A DNA stretch of 64,000 nucleotides, taken from positions 310,001 to 374,000 of the forward strand of contig JAEQBH010001502.1 of the NCBI GenBank assembly GCA_016808115.1, given 5' to 3'. Source of the stretch: Tetrastigma voinierianum (lineage: Eukaryota; Streptophyta; Magnoliopsida; Vitales; Vitaceae). The position numbers and the translations under genes were made by a program. Below are positions 22,756 through 34,337 of the stretch, one piece after another; the first letter of the stretch is position 1; each line of letters opens with the position of its first letter. The notes beneath the pieces were generated by a model. It worked only from the letters and a program-made list of their open reading frames with translations, ran no database searches and was not told the origin of the DNA.

Positions 22756-25700
22756 TGTAAAACCCTAACCTTATTGAATGTTAAAATGGTAGTTGTTGAG
22801 CGATTAGAGGTCCCGATGAGAAGTGAATTAGATTAGAATTGAAGGCAGCCGGACGTCATTTGGGCATAAGTGAAATTTTCAAAAATTTCATGGATGCCCT
22901 AAGGAATAGTAATTCTTCTTATTATATCCGGATGGAGGGGTTGTAGAGGAATTTTTAAGAAATTTAAGTTCCTATGACTTTGAACTAATATTTAGAAGAG
23001 AATTGGAGATTTAAGTGAATAGTGATTTCGGGATCAGAATTTGGAGCACAACTTCGGCCCGAAATTTTTCGGAAATTGGGCCGAAAATACATTAAATGTG
23101 GGAATTAATTATAAAAGTCTAACGAAGCAGAAGCGGAGTGAAGCGGAGTCGTTTGAATAGTTTCAGCGATCGAGCGTAGTGGATAATATCACGCTATTGT
23201 CAGGATTCAGATTTTAATGATTTTAAATCAGATTTCGGTGATTTGAGCACGGAATCCTTGTGAAGGATTTGGTAGATATTTCGCAAGTCGAAGAATTTAA
23301 AGTTTAGAGCGACCATAAAGAATATTTGACGTTTAATCGGTATAAAAGCAGTATAAGGCGAGTAAAATCTGATATAAGTGAGATATTTTCTTGTGAGCTG
23401 ATAAAAACCTTTCTTAATGGCTAAGTTATGATTTAAATAATGGATTAGTGGTTGTGACTCATAAGAATGGACCAATGACAAGGTGACATGTGTAAGTCAC
23501 TTTGCATCAACCAATGAGATTTATGGGCTTAAGTGCAATTTGGCAAGTTGTGAGGATCAAAATGTAAATTCAAGAAGTTGAGTTTGCTCAAAAGAGGAGA
23601 GCTCGGCCATGAGAGGAAAAAGAAGAAAAGAAAGAAAGGAAAGAAAAAGAGAAGGAAGGAGAAAAAAAACGTGTGAGGCAGGTGGGATGTGATTTTCTTC
23701 TCCTTCAAAGCTTTTTCCAAAGTGAGATCGAGTGGAATCAGGAAGAAAGTAAGGAAAACAAGAAAACAAGTAAGTTTCTATTGGTGGAAAGTTGATTTTA
23801 TGTTTCATGACTAATGCCTTGATTTTCTTGAATGGATGTGAATTAGTGGTATTTAAGGTTGAATCATGATGATTTTTGATATAAGTTGAGAAAAATGGAT
23901 TAGGTTGGGGTTTGAAAAATAAAGTGAGTGATGGTTGGGTTTGATAGTGCATTTTGTATGACATGTTGAAATTGGTTGGGGATTAGTAAAGTGAGGTATA
24001 AGGCATTAGATTGGAGTGATTAGAATGAAGAAAATGGAAGAACAAAATTGAATATGGCTTGTGCATATTTACGACCAAAAGGGGAAATGAGAGTCGGGTA
24101 GTTTGGTAATTTCCATGTGTTTTAGGGTGAATATTAACTCTAGAAATGTATTGAAATTGGTTAGTAAAGAAAAGGATTTGAATTAAGGGTATTAAGGTCA
24201 TTTTGTAAAGTAAAGGGTATTTTGGTCATTTCCTTGGTTATGTATTTTTAAGTGTGGTTAAATGGGATTAAAGTGAATGTGATGTGGTTGGGTGAAAATG
24301 AATGTGTATGGTGGATTAAAATGGAAGTTATGGTTAATGTTTAATTGTAGTTTTTCTTGAAAAATGTAGAAAGGGTATTGGACGGGAAGCGAGAATTCGA
24401 CGGAAGCCGGCGAGTTGCGCGGTGAAGCTGTGAGTGTAAATGATGTTTTGAAAATTGGGTTTTAAAAAGTGAGCGGTTTAATGTTAAGCTGAAAAGTTTA
24501 ATGTAAATGTAAATGTTTAATGAAAGAAGTTTAGTTATCTTGCCTAAATATATATATTTTTACTTGAAATTGCATAATAATAATACTGTGTTAAGAGGCA
24601 TTATGGGGGATTTAAAAAAGCTGTGTAAAGAATGCGTATCTTAATATTTGCGTAATATATGTGTTTTAAATGATAAAATCTCAATGGATTTAAATAGATT
24701 TCTAAATGTATTTTGAATAAATGTTTGCTTGATGGATTCTTGCCTTGCATGTAACAATCACATTATGATTGATATCGGTGAGAATCTTATTAAGCGTGTA
24801 AAGATTTAGAGGAATAGTTATATGTTACTAGAGAGGGAGGGAAATAGATTTTTAGCGTAATATCCTTACACGTGATAAGGTGCTATATTTGGAGACCTAT
24901 CTGAGGCGTGAGTTTCCCCGGCGTAGTGGTTTTATGGCCCGGATTGAGAATTGTCCCTCACGAAGTCGTGCCGAGAAGCTGTTGGTGTGTTTACCCCGGG
25001 TTCCATTAAAAAGAAAGTTTAAAACATAAATTGATTTTTAATTGTATAAGTATTTATTACTTTGATATATACTGGAAATGTTGTCTTAATGAAAATGTAC
25101 ACTCACTTAGCTCCTTTAACTCACTCTTTTCCGTATGTTTCAAAAACATTTTCGGGACTGGGCAGATGCGTGGGTGAAATGCTCTCTGCTTGCCAGGTGA
25201 GTCGAGGCCATCGAGGAGACGACGTCTGTGACTACATTGTATAAATATTTTGCATATTGGATATGTTGAATATTTTGTCATGTATATATGTATATATGTA
25301 TATATTTTGAAAATGAACTACGTGGGCTTTGATCCTCAGTGGACAAGGTACGTAGGCGGTCGGCTTAAGTCTGGCTCAAGCCCAATCCTTTTTATAAAAC
25401 TGTTCATGGAATTGAAGAAGCTTTGAATGTTTTGATGATTGAAGTAAATAAATGTATATGTGTATATATTTTGCTTGATTGAGTTGTGTGCTTAATTGGG
25501 TTGTGGACGAGGAGTCCTAAAATGGAAGTTGAGAATTGAAAGATTAGAGTGTTTTTAAATGTTTTGGGTTTTGTAAATTTGGGAAAGTAAAAACAAAGAA
25601 ACTACAGCGATTTTACGAAAATCTAAGTGTTTGAAAAAAAAAAAGAAAAGAAAAATTTACCCACTTCACTTCGGCATTATTTTCTAAAGATATGTTAGGG

Positions 25701-25821
25701 ATTGTAAAGGGGTTCGCTCCATGGATTTTAATTGATTGTTTTGAGGAAAAGTTTCTATATCCGTTAGAGTGCCGGGAGGTCCCCTCGGGTTCATGAGGTT
25801 AATCCGGGTCGGGATCCTTAA
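22756..25821 (+). repeat. 3' LTR of element A
   Basis: Starts TGTAAAACCCTAACC and ends GGGATCCTTAA; 3,066 bp. Compared with the 5' LTR, AT-only stretches are nearly identical while C/G-containing stretches are scrambled with indels. Confidence 0.92.
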
Positions 25822-25877
25822 ATAATATTTAGAAGTTGATGAAAAAAAGCTGATGAAGATTATTTGTCCTAACTTAC

Positions 25878-25991
25878 CGCCCTTCAAATATAATACAGTG
25901 CAAGAAGGGTTTGATTGGAATAATCAGGATCTAACAGTCTTGTAGTACCGAAATCCGATACAAAAACTCCAAGCTCAAAATCGAAAAGGAT
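25878..25991 (-). pseudogene. LRR kinase copy 2, exon 1 segment with DFG motif
   Basis: The minus-strand reading ILFDFELGVFVSDFGTTRLL, then DPDYSNQTLL, is the activation-segment start, with DFG codons at 25955-25947. It follows directly on the NNIL end of the piece at 36156 once element B and one AGGAT copy are removed. A frameshift brings a TGA at 25886-25884. The donor GCG|GTAAGTTAGG sits at 25878/25877. Confidence 0.92.
25987..25991. repeat. Target duplication AGGAT (left copy), element B
   Basis: AGGAT precedes TGTGACGCC and recurs at 36156-36160 directly after TTACA. Confidence 0.95.
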
Positions 25992-26898
25992 TGTGACGCC
26001 CCAAAACCGAGGTGTCCATTGACAACCTGTCAACCCGCGGAATACTCGTGAATGTCGAGTAACCTGACACCACTCACGAAAATCGGGCATAGTCTCACTG
26101 TACGAGGGCTCTACGAGTCTGAGCTGTCGACAAGTTCTGATGACCGCCCACGGGGTCCACATGCGAGTAAAATAATAGTAGCTTGGGCTACTGCGTCAAT
26201 ACTCACAAATATATCGACCAAATATACTACATGGTTGAGAGTTAATAAATTCTCTTAATTCAACATATATTAAAATTACAACATTCTAATACATGTTATA
26301 CAAACGACATCTGAAGCCGCAAGTCGGCTTTCTTCTCCAAGCAGCCTCTATCATGGTGTACCGCCTTCCCGATCGCTCCACATTGCACGAAATAGTGATC
26401 CCTCATTTGGGTGAGCAAAAACCTAGTAGAATAATTTCCTACATGGGTTACTCCCGCTAAGTGCACATGCATGGCAAACAATCACATTCAGTAATTTCAT
26501 AAGCCTACTGGGAATGTCTACATGCCCCGAACTCCCATGTCTCGAGTCCTCACCGACTCCCTCACACATCTGCGAAGCCAATATGCGGTAAAAACATCCG
26601 GTTCACTAAAAGCTTTTATTCTTGAAAACTTACTACCCAGCTGGTGAAAATATCGACTACCCTCCAAGGCGACCTGCCGGATAATCCTCCGAAACAAGCC
26701 ATGGTCCTCATCCGAAGTGATATGTCGATCGCCCTCCCAAGAAATTCTTCGGAAAATCTTCCGTCGAAATTCCTTTCACAAACATTTTCATTTTTGTTTC
26801 ATTTCTTGTCATGCACTCACACCTAATATTCTAGGTTGTCTAAGTGCATATGGAATGCATTATGCCAATTCCAACACATTCATGCTAATATATTCACA

Positions 26899-26981
<83 letters not shown>

Positions 26982-27912
26982 ATTTAAATCACATAAAACA
27001 TGTTATGCAAATTCTACAATCATTACACCCAAAATTATCTCTTCACATGAGCTAATAACAAACACGAGCAATTCATTTTGAATCACCTCAACCAAACACA
27101 TTTTCACACCAAAAATTTAGTAATATATTCACGTGGAATGCGGAAACCTCGGGTTACTGTTCACGACCACACAAATAGGAATTTTCTCCACTCGGTTCAA
27201 AGCTTTTAAGACCGAATTTACGGCTAAAACAAGCCTCAGAACATTCCTAACCATTTACATGACTCTTAGCCAAAGATTAACACAAGTAGGAAAAGATCCC
27301 TACCTCTTGGAGTTGTCGGAAATCCACCAACGCAGGCTCCACGCCGTAGCCTCACCGCTGTAGAACAACTTCTTCTTTTATTTCTTGCTCATTAAAATCG
27401 ACAAATCCGACGTCAAAATCTAGAGAGAAGGCACACTTTCTCTCTTTAGAAATCACAACCCAAAGCTACCGCATCTTTGTTTCAGCACTGCACGTTTTGT
27501 GCTCAAAATGAAGATGACACTATTTTCTATTTTGTCTTATTATCATTAACATCTCAAAAATTCCACTTATGTCCCCTTTTCTTGATTTTTGACACTTGGT
27601 ACTATCCGAGCCGTCCATTTCCATCATCTCTCTCATCTTGCAATATGCGTCACAATAGTACATGTAGTAGGTGACTTTTTTCACATCACATGTCTCTCAA
27701 ACCCATTTTACGCCCGACACTTGGTGCCTCGAAAAACTTGAAATTCTGACTGTCTCGGAATTCAACGAAATTCGACATGGTAACTGGATTTTGCTAGACG
27801 ATTCCAACAGTAAAGTCCGTTTCGTCATCCGAGATCTAAAAAAATTCCGGATTTTGACTGAAATTACGATTTTGCCATTTTTCCGAAAATTGGAATTTTC
27901 TTGGGTCTTACA
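25992..27912 (-). repeat. 3' LTR of element B
   Basis: On the plus strand it runs TGTGACGCCCCAAAACCG to GGGTCTTACA; 1,921 bp. It is longer than its partner because of a (TA)n expansion at 26902-26976 and small insertions. Confidence 0.93.
26902..26976. repeat. (AT)n microsatellite
   Basis: About 37 AT units inside the 3' LTR of element B. The partner LTR has only about 8 units at 35223-35236. Confidence 0.95.
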
Positions 27913-27925
27913 TTCTCCCCTCCTT
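27913..27925 (-). promoter_or_regulatory. Polypurine tract of element B
   Basis: On the minus strand AAGGAGGGGAGAA directly precedes the 3' LTR start TGTAAGACCC. Before it is GGGACGAAATTCC, the usual end of the coding region. Confidence 0.85.
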
Positions 27926-28172
27926 AAAAGGAATTTCGTCCCGAAATTCTGGACAATCACAACACAACACATGCATATGCAACGGCAGGCACTACCTCAT
28001 GCATGTAAACCAGTCATTTATTTTGTAAACGACCAAACCACGTACCTTCATCCTCAAACAAGCAGCGGTTAGGCGCCTTGATCGCAATCCTCTCGCGCTC
28101 CCACGTTGACTCCTCCACTCCACGGTGCTGCCATAGCACCCTTACTAGCCTCACGATCTTGCGTCGCAAAAC

Positions 28173-28451
28173 CTAATCTCGGCTATCCATAATGCACACT
28201 GGTCCCTCCTCGAAGGTCCCATCCGTGTCAACCTCAATCTCTCCCCAATCCACCACATGAGCTGGATCTGGAGTGTACTTCCGGAGCATGGAGACATGAA
28301 ACACCTCGTGGACACCTGACATGCTGGGCGGTAAAGTCAATCGGTAAGCTATAGTGCCTACCCTCTCGAGTATCTCGAAGGGCCCAATGAACCTCGGCGA
28401 TAGCTTCCCTCGCTTCACGAATAACTTGACCACTCCTCTCTTAGGCATCAT
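28173..28451 (-). pseudogene. Element B integrase C-terminal tail
   Basis: GKLSPRFIGPFEILERVG, AYRLTLPPSM, VHEVFHVSMLRKY, then DPAHVVDW form the Ty3/gypsy integrase tail. It is open for about 90 codons, overlaps the previous frame by a shift at 28441-28451, and ends at a stop at 28173. Confidence 0.85.
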
Positions 28452-29460
28452 CTCTCAAGAAGACGTGATCTCCAACCTCGAACTCTAAGGGTCGATGTCG
28501 TACATCAGCATAACTCTTCTGCCGGCTCTGAGCCATGAGAAGACGCTGTTGTATCAAGCTCACCTTCTCGGAGGTGTCTCTAATCATATCGCACCGTTGA
28601 TGATTTCTCCCACCTCTGGGCCCAACATATCTACTGATCTCGTACGGCCTCCCATACAATGCCTCATATGGCGCCATTTGTAGACTCGCCTGATAACTGT
28701 TGTTGTAGGCGAATTCCACTAAGGGCAAGTGCTCTTCCCAGCTACCCTTATGATCTAGTACGCATGCTTGCAACATGTCCTCTAACACCTGTATAGTCCT
28801 CTCTGACTGACCATCCGCCCGGGTGGAAAGTTGTATCCATGGTCGTACCGTGGTGCCCATAGCCTTTGGAAACTCTTCTTAAAACTACGTCAGAACCTTG
28901 GGTCCCTATCCGACACTATGGATACCGGCATCTGGGCGTAGCCTGACTATCTCTCGAATATACAACCGATAGAATTCCTCCAATGTGAAGGTCATCTGCA
29001 TCGCTAGAAAATGTGTCTACTTCAGGACGGGTCCACTATCACCCATACTACATCATGTCCTTATGTGTCCGTGCGCGGGTCGAAAATCCATTGTGACGTT
29101 GCTCCCACTTCCACCACCACCTCTAATGGTCAAGTAAATTGGCTTCCGTGCTTCAAATTTTTAACCACCATACGTGGAGATATCGGTCAACAAAGTCCCT
29201 ACGTGTCTCTTCATTCCCGCTCCAGTAGTACTGATGACGAAGATCCTAGTACATCTTCGTGCCACCTGGATGCACGGAAAATCGAGAGCAGTGAAACTCC
29301 CTGAGAATCTCATCTCTCAAATCGGTCAACTAGGTAACCACTACCCGTCCTCTATACCGAAGACTACCATCTATGTGAATGGTCCAAATACAATTGCACT
29401 GACGTACTCGGTCCCCGATGGACACTCATCTCTACACCCCAGCCCCTAGGGACTTGATCA
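28441..29460 (-). pseudogene. Element B integrase core
   Basis: 28441-28860 is open: TRADGQSERTIQVLEDMLQA, SWEEHLPLVEFAYNNSYQAS, MAPYEALYGRP. The N-Q/S-x-x-E catalytic context (DGQSERTIQVLED) is present. The upstream half of the core (28861-29460) is shifted and full of stops, though scraps of the DFV/SFQ blocks are detectable. Confidence 0.85.
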
Positions 29461-29529
29461 CTCGCTTCAATGTGAGACTGCAGCCGCCTTAACTCCCCAA
29501 CGACTCCTCGAGACTTCTCATTGTATCAG

Positions 29530-30060
29530 AGCCTAAACTCGTCCCACAGCTTCGAGTAATCCGCCACTCCCGGAAGCTATACAGCCAATGCTCCTCGTGA
29601 CTTCCGATCGAAAGGTATCAGCCACCACATTTGCCTTACCGTGGTAATGCAAAGTGAAGTCATAATCCCTAGGAACTCCATCCATCTCTGCCTCATATTA
29701 AGGTCCCGTCAAAAGAAAATATACTTCGCACTTTTATGGTATGAGTAATAATTTAACTCCCGCCATATAAGTAGCGCTAAATCTTCAAGGCGAAGACTGT
29801 AACACAACTCCATGTCGTGGTGTGGGGTAATTTCTGTCACGACTCTTCAACTGACGGAACCATAAGCTACCAAATTCTCCTGACCGCATCAAACACACAT
29901 CCTGTCCAACCTCGAGCAGAGACACAATACACACTCGTCCCTCGTCCGGACTATCATAGGAGCCGAAGTAAGCCTCCTCTTCAACTCTTTGAATGCCTCC
30001 TCACATCTGTCATCCCAATAAAACTTGACCTCCTTCCAGGTCAATCTCGTCATAGGTGCC
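29530..30060 (-). pseudogene. Element B RNase H region
   Basis: By position between reverse transcriptase and integrase, with short recognisable blocks on the minus strand near 29620-29720 (MRQRWMEFL- and YDFTLHYH-like, each in a different frame). Heavily degraded. Confidence 0.5.
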
Positions 30061-30061
30061 G

Positions 30062-30780
30062 CTAACGGAGAAATCTCAATGAATCTCCCGTAGCATCAAC
30101 CAATCCCAAGAAATCGCGTATCTCAAAGACTGACTTCGGCCTCTCCCAACTCATCACGGCCTCGACCTTCTCTGGGTCCACTGACATGCATGATGCTGAC
30201 ACCACGTGTCCCAAAAATCTTACCTTAGTAAGCCAAAACTCGCACTTACTGAACTTAGCGTATAATTGATGGTCTCTCAACAACTGTAACACAACTTGCT
30301 GATACTCATGTTCCCACTCGACCGGAGTAGACTGCACGTCATTCACGAAACTACTTTAATAACCGATCTAGATAGGGTTGGAATAATTCTATGCATGAGG
30401 TCCATGAATACTGGAGTACTGTTGATCCAAAGGCACACCGTAAACTCAAAGTGCCCATGTTAACGTCCCAACGCCAGCTCTTAGTGGATATCTGTTCCTT
30501 CCTAACCCCCGCTTGATGGTAACCAAAGGCGAAGGTCTATCTTGGAGTAGACTCGCTCCTCTCAACCGATCAAACAAGTCATCAATCCTAATGGGTACCG
30601 ATTCTTGATCGTGAACCTTGTTCAACCCGTCTCGTAATCAATGCACGGGCGGTCTCGCCCTTCTTCGCAGCGTAACCAGAGCCGCCCCATGGTGAAGTGC
30701 TCGGTCTAATGAACCCTTGTCCAAGAGCTCCCGTATTGACTCAGTCTCAACTCAACCGGTGCCATCCTACACGGAGTCAT
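30062..30780 (-). pseudogene. Element B reverse transcriptase region
   Basis: 30062-30349 reads FVNDVQST, EHEYQQVVLQLLRDHQLYAK, CEFWLTKVRFLGHVVSA, then DPEKVEAVMSWERPKSV, the thumb/connection of gypsy reverse transcriptase. The catalytic box is F-V-N-D, with the first essential Asp replaced by Asn at 30341-30343. Upstream palm and finger blocks (30360-30780) are in other frames. Confidence 0.85.
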
Positions 30781-30798
30781 AGAAATGGGCGAAGTGGC

Positions 30799-31330
30799 TC
30801 AGGTGTAACCCATACCGGCCCATGTACTCTCTATGGAGTGCGCCTCGTAGCTCATCCTAAAAACATCCTCGTACTCGAAAACTACTCGAGGTAGATTTAA
30901 GTCTGGTCTCACCTTGTCCTCTAGGGTAAGGCTCGCTAGCCAACCCGCTAATTGTCCTTGACACCTGGACTCGTACAATCGTCCTGTGGCAAAAAATTTC
31001 ACTGCTTGTCTCTCGGGAATACAACACGAAGGTCTGCCCTGGTGATGTAGGCAGAACCCCACGCCACAACCGATGACTCCACCCCGTAAGTTGTCAAAAC
31101 AACCATCCCTAGGATGACATCAAACTCTGACATGTCCATGATCCTCAAGTCCACTGTGAGTAGAGTCCCCGAGATCTCTAACTCACAATCATGACATATC
31201 ATCCCCATCCTTGCCCTAATCCCTAGGGGAGAATCTCATACAAAGGTCTCTCAAGGTCTCAACCTCTAAGCCCAACTCATCACAACCGATGCAAGAATGA
31301 ATGAAATGCGACGCACTGTAATCAAATAAC
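30799..31330 (-). pseudogene. Element B protease and spacer
   Basis: The minus strand gives CELEISGTLLTVDLRIMDMS, EFDVILGMV and a following spacer (VFEYEDVFRMSYE) matching the protease-to-RT linker. The LFDSGASHSF block near 31270-31330 is shifted. Confidence 0.75.
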
Positions 31331-31389
31331 ACTCTCATTCATTAGCGGATGGAAAACGCACTGTGGTTAACTCCGTCGATCCGTTGGAC

Positions 31390-32560
31390 TCAAATTCTGT
31401 GTGATGGCATAAACACGCCCTGAACCCCTCGACGTCTCAGCCAGGCCTTCGCCCTCCGCCTACTTAACCCGACCCCTAGTCTCCGCTCTCGTGTAATGGG
31501 AGGTGCCCGCGCGTACCCCCGAACCAACCGGCTCCTCCGGCCCGTACTCGTGCCGTGGAGGAATATAATGTATCCTCTCTCCCCGCTCCTACGCTGATTG
31601 GGATCGCTACTGCCCCAAACCCCGGGGATCCCCGTCTTTGGAGGCAATCCATCATATGTCCGGCGCCACGATAACACACCATCCGCCCAAATTTAACCGC
31701 AACCCCGATCTCGTCCCGACCCGACGGGCGCGGCTCAACCTCGTGAACTAGCTCAGCCTTCTTTCGAACTAGAAGAAGACCGACTTTACCTTCCTCTTGC
31801 TACTAACACCAGATCCCGAGTGCTCCGAGCATCCCTATCTCTCTCTACGGGCCGTGGCAGCCTCCCAACCATAGAGTCCATGTCCGGTAGGCGAAGTCCT
31901 ACAACTTCGCCTCGAATGGACAACCTCGCCCCATTCTCGAATCTCTCTCCCCGACTTGGCCATAATCCAATAATGAAGTCATTAGGCAAACCCGCTAGGA
32001 TCCATGAATCTAGCCACGTACTCCATCACAACCATCGCCCCCGCTTCAGCCTCTAGGAACTCCCGAGCCTTCGTGATGTCTCGCAAAGATCCGAAAATAC
32101 TTACCCATGAATAAATCTCTAGAACTCCCGAGCCTTGCATGTCTCGCAAAGATCCCGGAAAATACTTACCCATGAAACGTTCCTATAACTCCGCCCATGT
32201 CATCGCTCTAGGTCTCTGTAGGTCTTCGCCTGGCTTCCACCATACTCGTGGGCCTCACCCTAGTTGAACGCATTTGTTTATCCCGGTCGGCCCAGGTAAT
32301 CTCCATAGCCTCAACACATCTCACCCCAGATAACGAGTTTATCCCAGCCACCATCCATCTCCCTGTGAATGCCTGATAAGACAAACCAAAACCTCCCAGA
32401 GCTACTCTAACTCCCGCTACCTCGCACTAGCTCGTGCAATAAAGAAGAACTCGCAATCCCTACAGCCTCAACAAAGGCCTGTTGGTCAACACCGGTGATG
32501 CCCTACCAGCACCCGTGGACGACCTCACATCCTCGCCCCTCGACTAGCCACTCCACATGT
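31390..32560 (-). pseudogene. Element B gag remnant
   Basis: A zinc-knuckle remnant on the minus strand at about 31640-31685 (MVCYRGAGHMMDCLQ) lacks the second Cys of CCHC. The gag core around 31982-32173 (AREFLEAEAG, VMEYVARFMD) includes a 65-bp tandem duplication (32050-32176). Confidence 0.7.
32050..32176. repeat. 65-bp tandem duplication in element B gag
   Basis: CTCTAGGAACTCCCGAGCCT to AAATACTTACCCATGAA at 32050-32111 is repeated, with small changes, at 32117-32176. Confidence 0.85.
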
Positions 32561-32758
32561 CAAATGGAAAGTTAATATTCAATGCAAGATTCTAAGGCGT
32601 AAACACAAATTTCTAGACACTATTCATATACGTAAAACATTTCGCATTACTATGTCCATGCATTCATAGTAATGCAAGACAATAATTAATATATTAAATC
32701 AAATGCAACAAAAAAATTTTTATTTTATAAAATTTCATTTTTAAAAATTTTTATTTCA

Positions 32759-32813
32759 TTTGATTTGATTTGATTTGATTTGATTTGATTTGATTTGATT
32801 ATTATTATTATTA
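32759..32813. repeat. (ATTTG)n pentanucleotide repeat followed by (ATT)n
   Basis: Eight or so TTGAT units are followed by ATT units, in the leader of element B. Confidence 0.95.
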
Positions 32814-33091
32814 TTTTTTTTGAAAAAAAATTCAGAATGTTGTTCATGAATGTCCAAAACAAAGGACTGTAAATGCTGCATTGAGTCCAAACTCGGGTCA
32901 GGGTGCAATGTGCACACCCAACGGACCCCCGGCTATGCGCATGGTGAGCTCAGTCGTGAGCACTGCATTTAGGTACAGGCGCGACCGCGCCGTGTAGTGG
33001 AGTCAAGTAGCAGTCGGTCGCAGCCCAAGACGGCCGCAGCCGCAGTGTGTCAGCGCGCCGTGTCGCGACCCATAAGGCCGCTCCCCCAGCC

Positions 33092-33478
33092 GCAATACAA
33101 TTTGTATTGCGACTCTACCTGGCCAGTTCACGCTCCTATCACGATACAAACGATTGTATCGTGACACACCTCAGCGGCCAGGCCGCTCTCCTGTTACGAT
33201 ACAATTGATTGTATCGTGACTCATCCCTAGCCAGTCAAGCCCTCGCTCTTGTCACGATACAATGCTTTGTATAGCGACACTCACCCCAACGGCTGCTTAT
33301 GCGCAAGGCCACACCGTACGCCACGCAGCGAGGTCGCCCGTGTCGTGCCCCCATCTCTACCGTGATCGCTGCCGCGGTCGTATCGCTAGCCTTGCTAAGA
33401 TCACCCTGCACTCGTGTCGCGGCCCTGTCGCGCCAGCCACCTCCCAGCTACTCACGATACAACGTATCAGATCGTGAC
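33092..33478. repeat. Array of five short palindromes in the element B leader
   Basis: Five hairpin-forming motifs share the half-site CACGATACAA / TTGTATCGTG, at 33092-33110, 33139-33164, 33193-33220, 33251-33277 and 33452-33478, with spacers of GC-rich sequence. The first four are 28-31 bp apart. They lie between the 5' LTR and gag of element B, where packaging or dimerisation RNA structures are found in retroelements; that role is inference. Confidence 0.85.
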
Positions 33479-33831
33479 TCAACACTAGAATGGGTAGTGT
33501 TCCGTGCTCCCTAACGTTTTTTTTTTTTTTTTCACATCATTTTTTTTTCATTTTCCAAGAACCAAATAAATTTTTAAAATTTATTTTATTTATTTTTCTT
33601 CCAGCTTACACACTCCGTGAAACCTTAGAAAATTTCTTCTCATCATTTTTTTCCATCTCCAAGAGCCTCCTCGTCACTCCATAAAATGCGTACTAGACCA
33701 CGCTTCTCTTCATACAACTCAAAATTTGAGTTAAATTTTTTACCTTTTTTTTTTTTAGTAACATCGAAAGATTTTCCTGAGTTTCACAACACAATCTGTT
33801 TATGTTCAAAACTAGAACTACTGTCCAAAAA

Positions 33832-33834
<3 letters not shown>

Positions 33835-33900
<66 letters not shown>

Positions 33901-33905
33901 GTATA

Positions 33906-33944
<39 letters not shown>
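33835..33944. repeat. (TA)n and poly-T tracts
   Basis: (TA)n at 33835-33896, GTGAG, (TA)n at 33902-33928, then about 16 T. Leader of element B. Confidence 0.95.
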
Positions 33945-34337
33945 CATTTAATTCTGGACCATTTTGTCCAAAATTTCTCGAACACTTAAGGTTACATTTT
34001 CTCGACCCTAGTGTTCAACATCTTTCCTATGCTATTTATCAAGCATACAAGCACGTAATACATACACAACAATTCATCACACATCAATCATCAAAGTGCA
34101 CAAGGAATGTGTGATCTAACCCATTTCCCATTGAGTCCTAGGTATATCGCATACCTAACTTACCGATACTAAGCTATAACTCTAGTATCCAACATTGAGC
34201 TATACTAAGCTGTGATGTTCCTACACCTCATGACCATGGCCTAAGCCCAAGTCCCTCAATCCCTAGGTTTTCATTTACCTAAGCTCTACACCCACCAAGC
34301 TCCCAAGGTAATCGTTTACCTTAGCTCGACATACTGC

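Larger units (their letters stand above)
15088..25821 (+). mobile_element. Ty3/gypsy LTR retrotransposon, element A
   Basis: Full-length but decayed element with LTRs at 15088-18078 and 22756-25821, a primer-binding site at 18082, and gag, protease, reverse transcriptase, RNase H, integrase remnants in that order. That is the Ty3/gypsy order (integrase last), with a polypurine tract at 22745. It is flanked by ATAAT and lies inside the intron of LRR kinase copy 2, antisense to that gene. Every domain carries stops and frameshifts, so it is not autonomous. The C-terminal integrase tail (DRREQ, then ASP-less KTI and a chromo-like W..E block) suggests a chromovirus/Tekay-like lineage, though I am unsure of the clade. 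Confidence 0.93.

Noticed and set aside
28441..28860. Integrase segment as a host gene
   Set aside because: It is an ordinary Ty3/gypsy integrase core bounded by element B LTRs and stops.
33092..33478. CRISPR-like array
   Set aside because: The palindromes vary in sequence, the spacing is partly irregular and the context is a plant retrotransposon.
33262..33514. Overlapping open frames in GC-rich DNA
   Set aside because: They lie in the palindromic leader of element B in a GC-rich patch where stops are rare; no motif.
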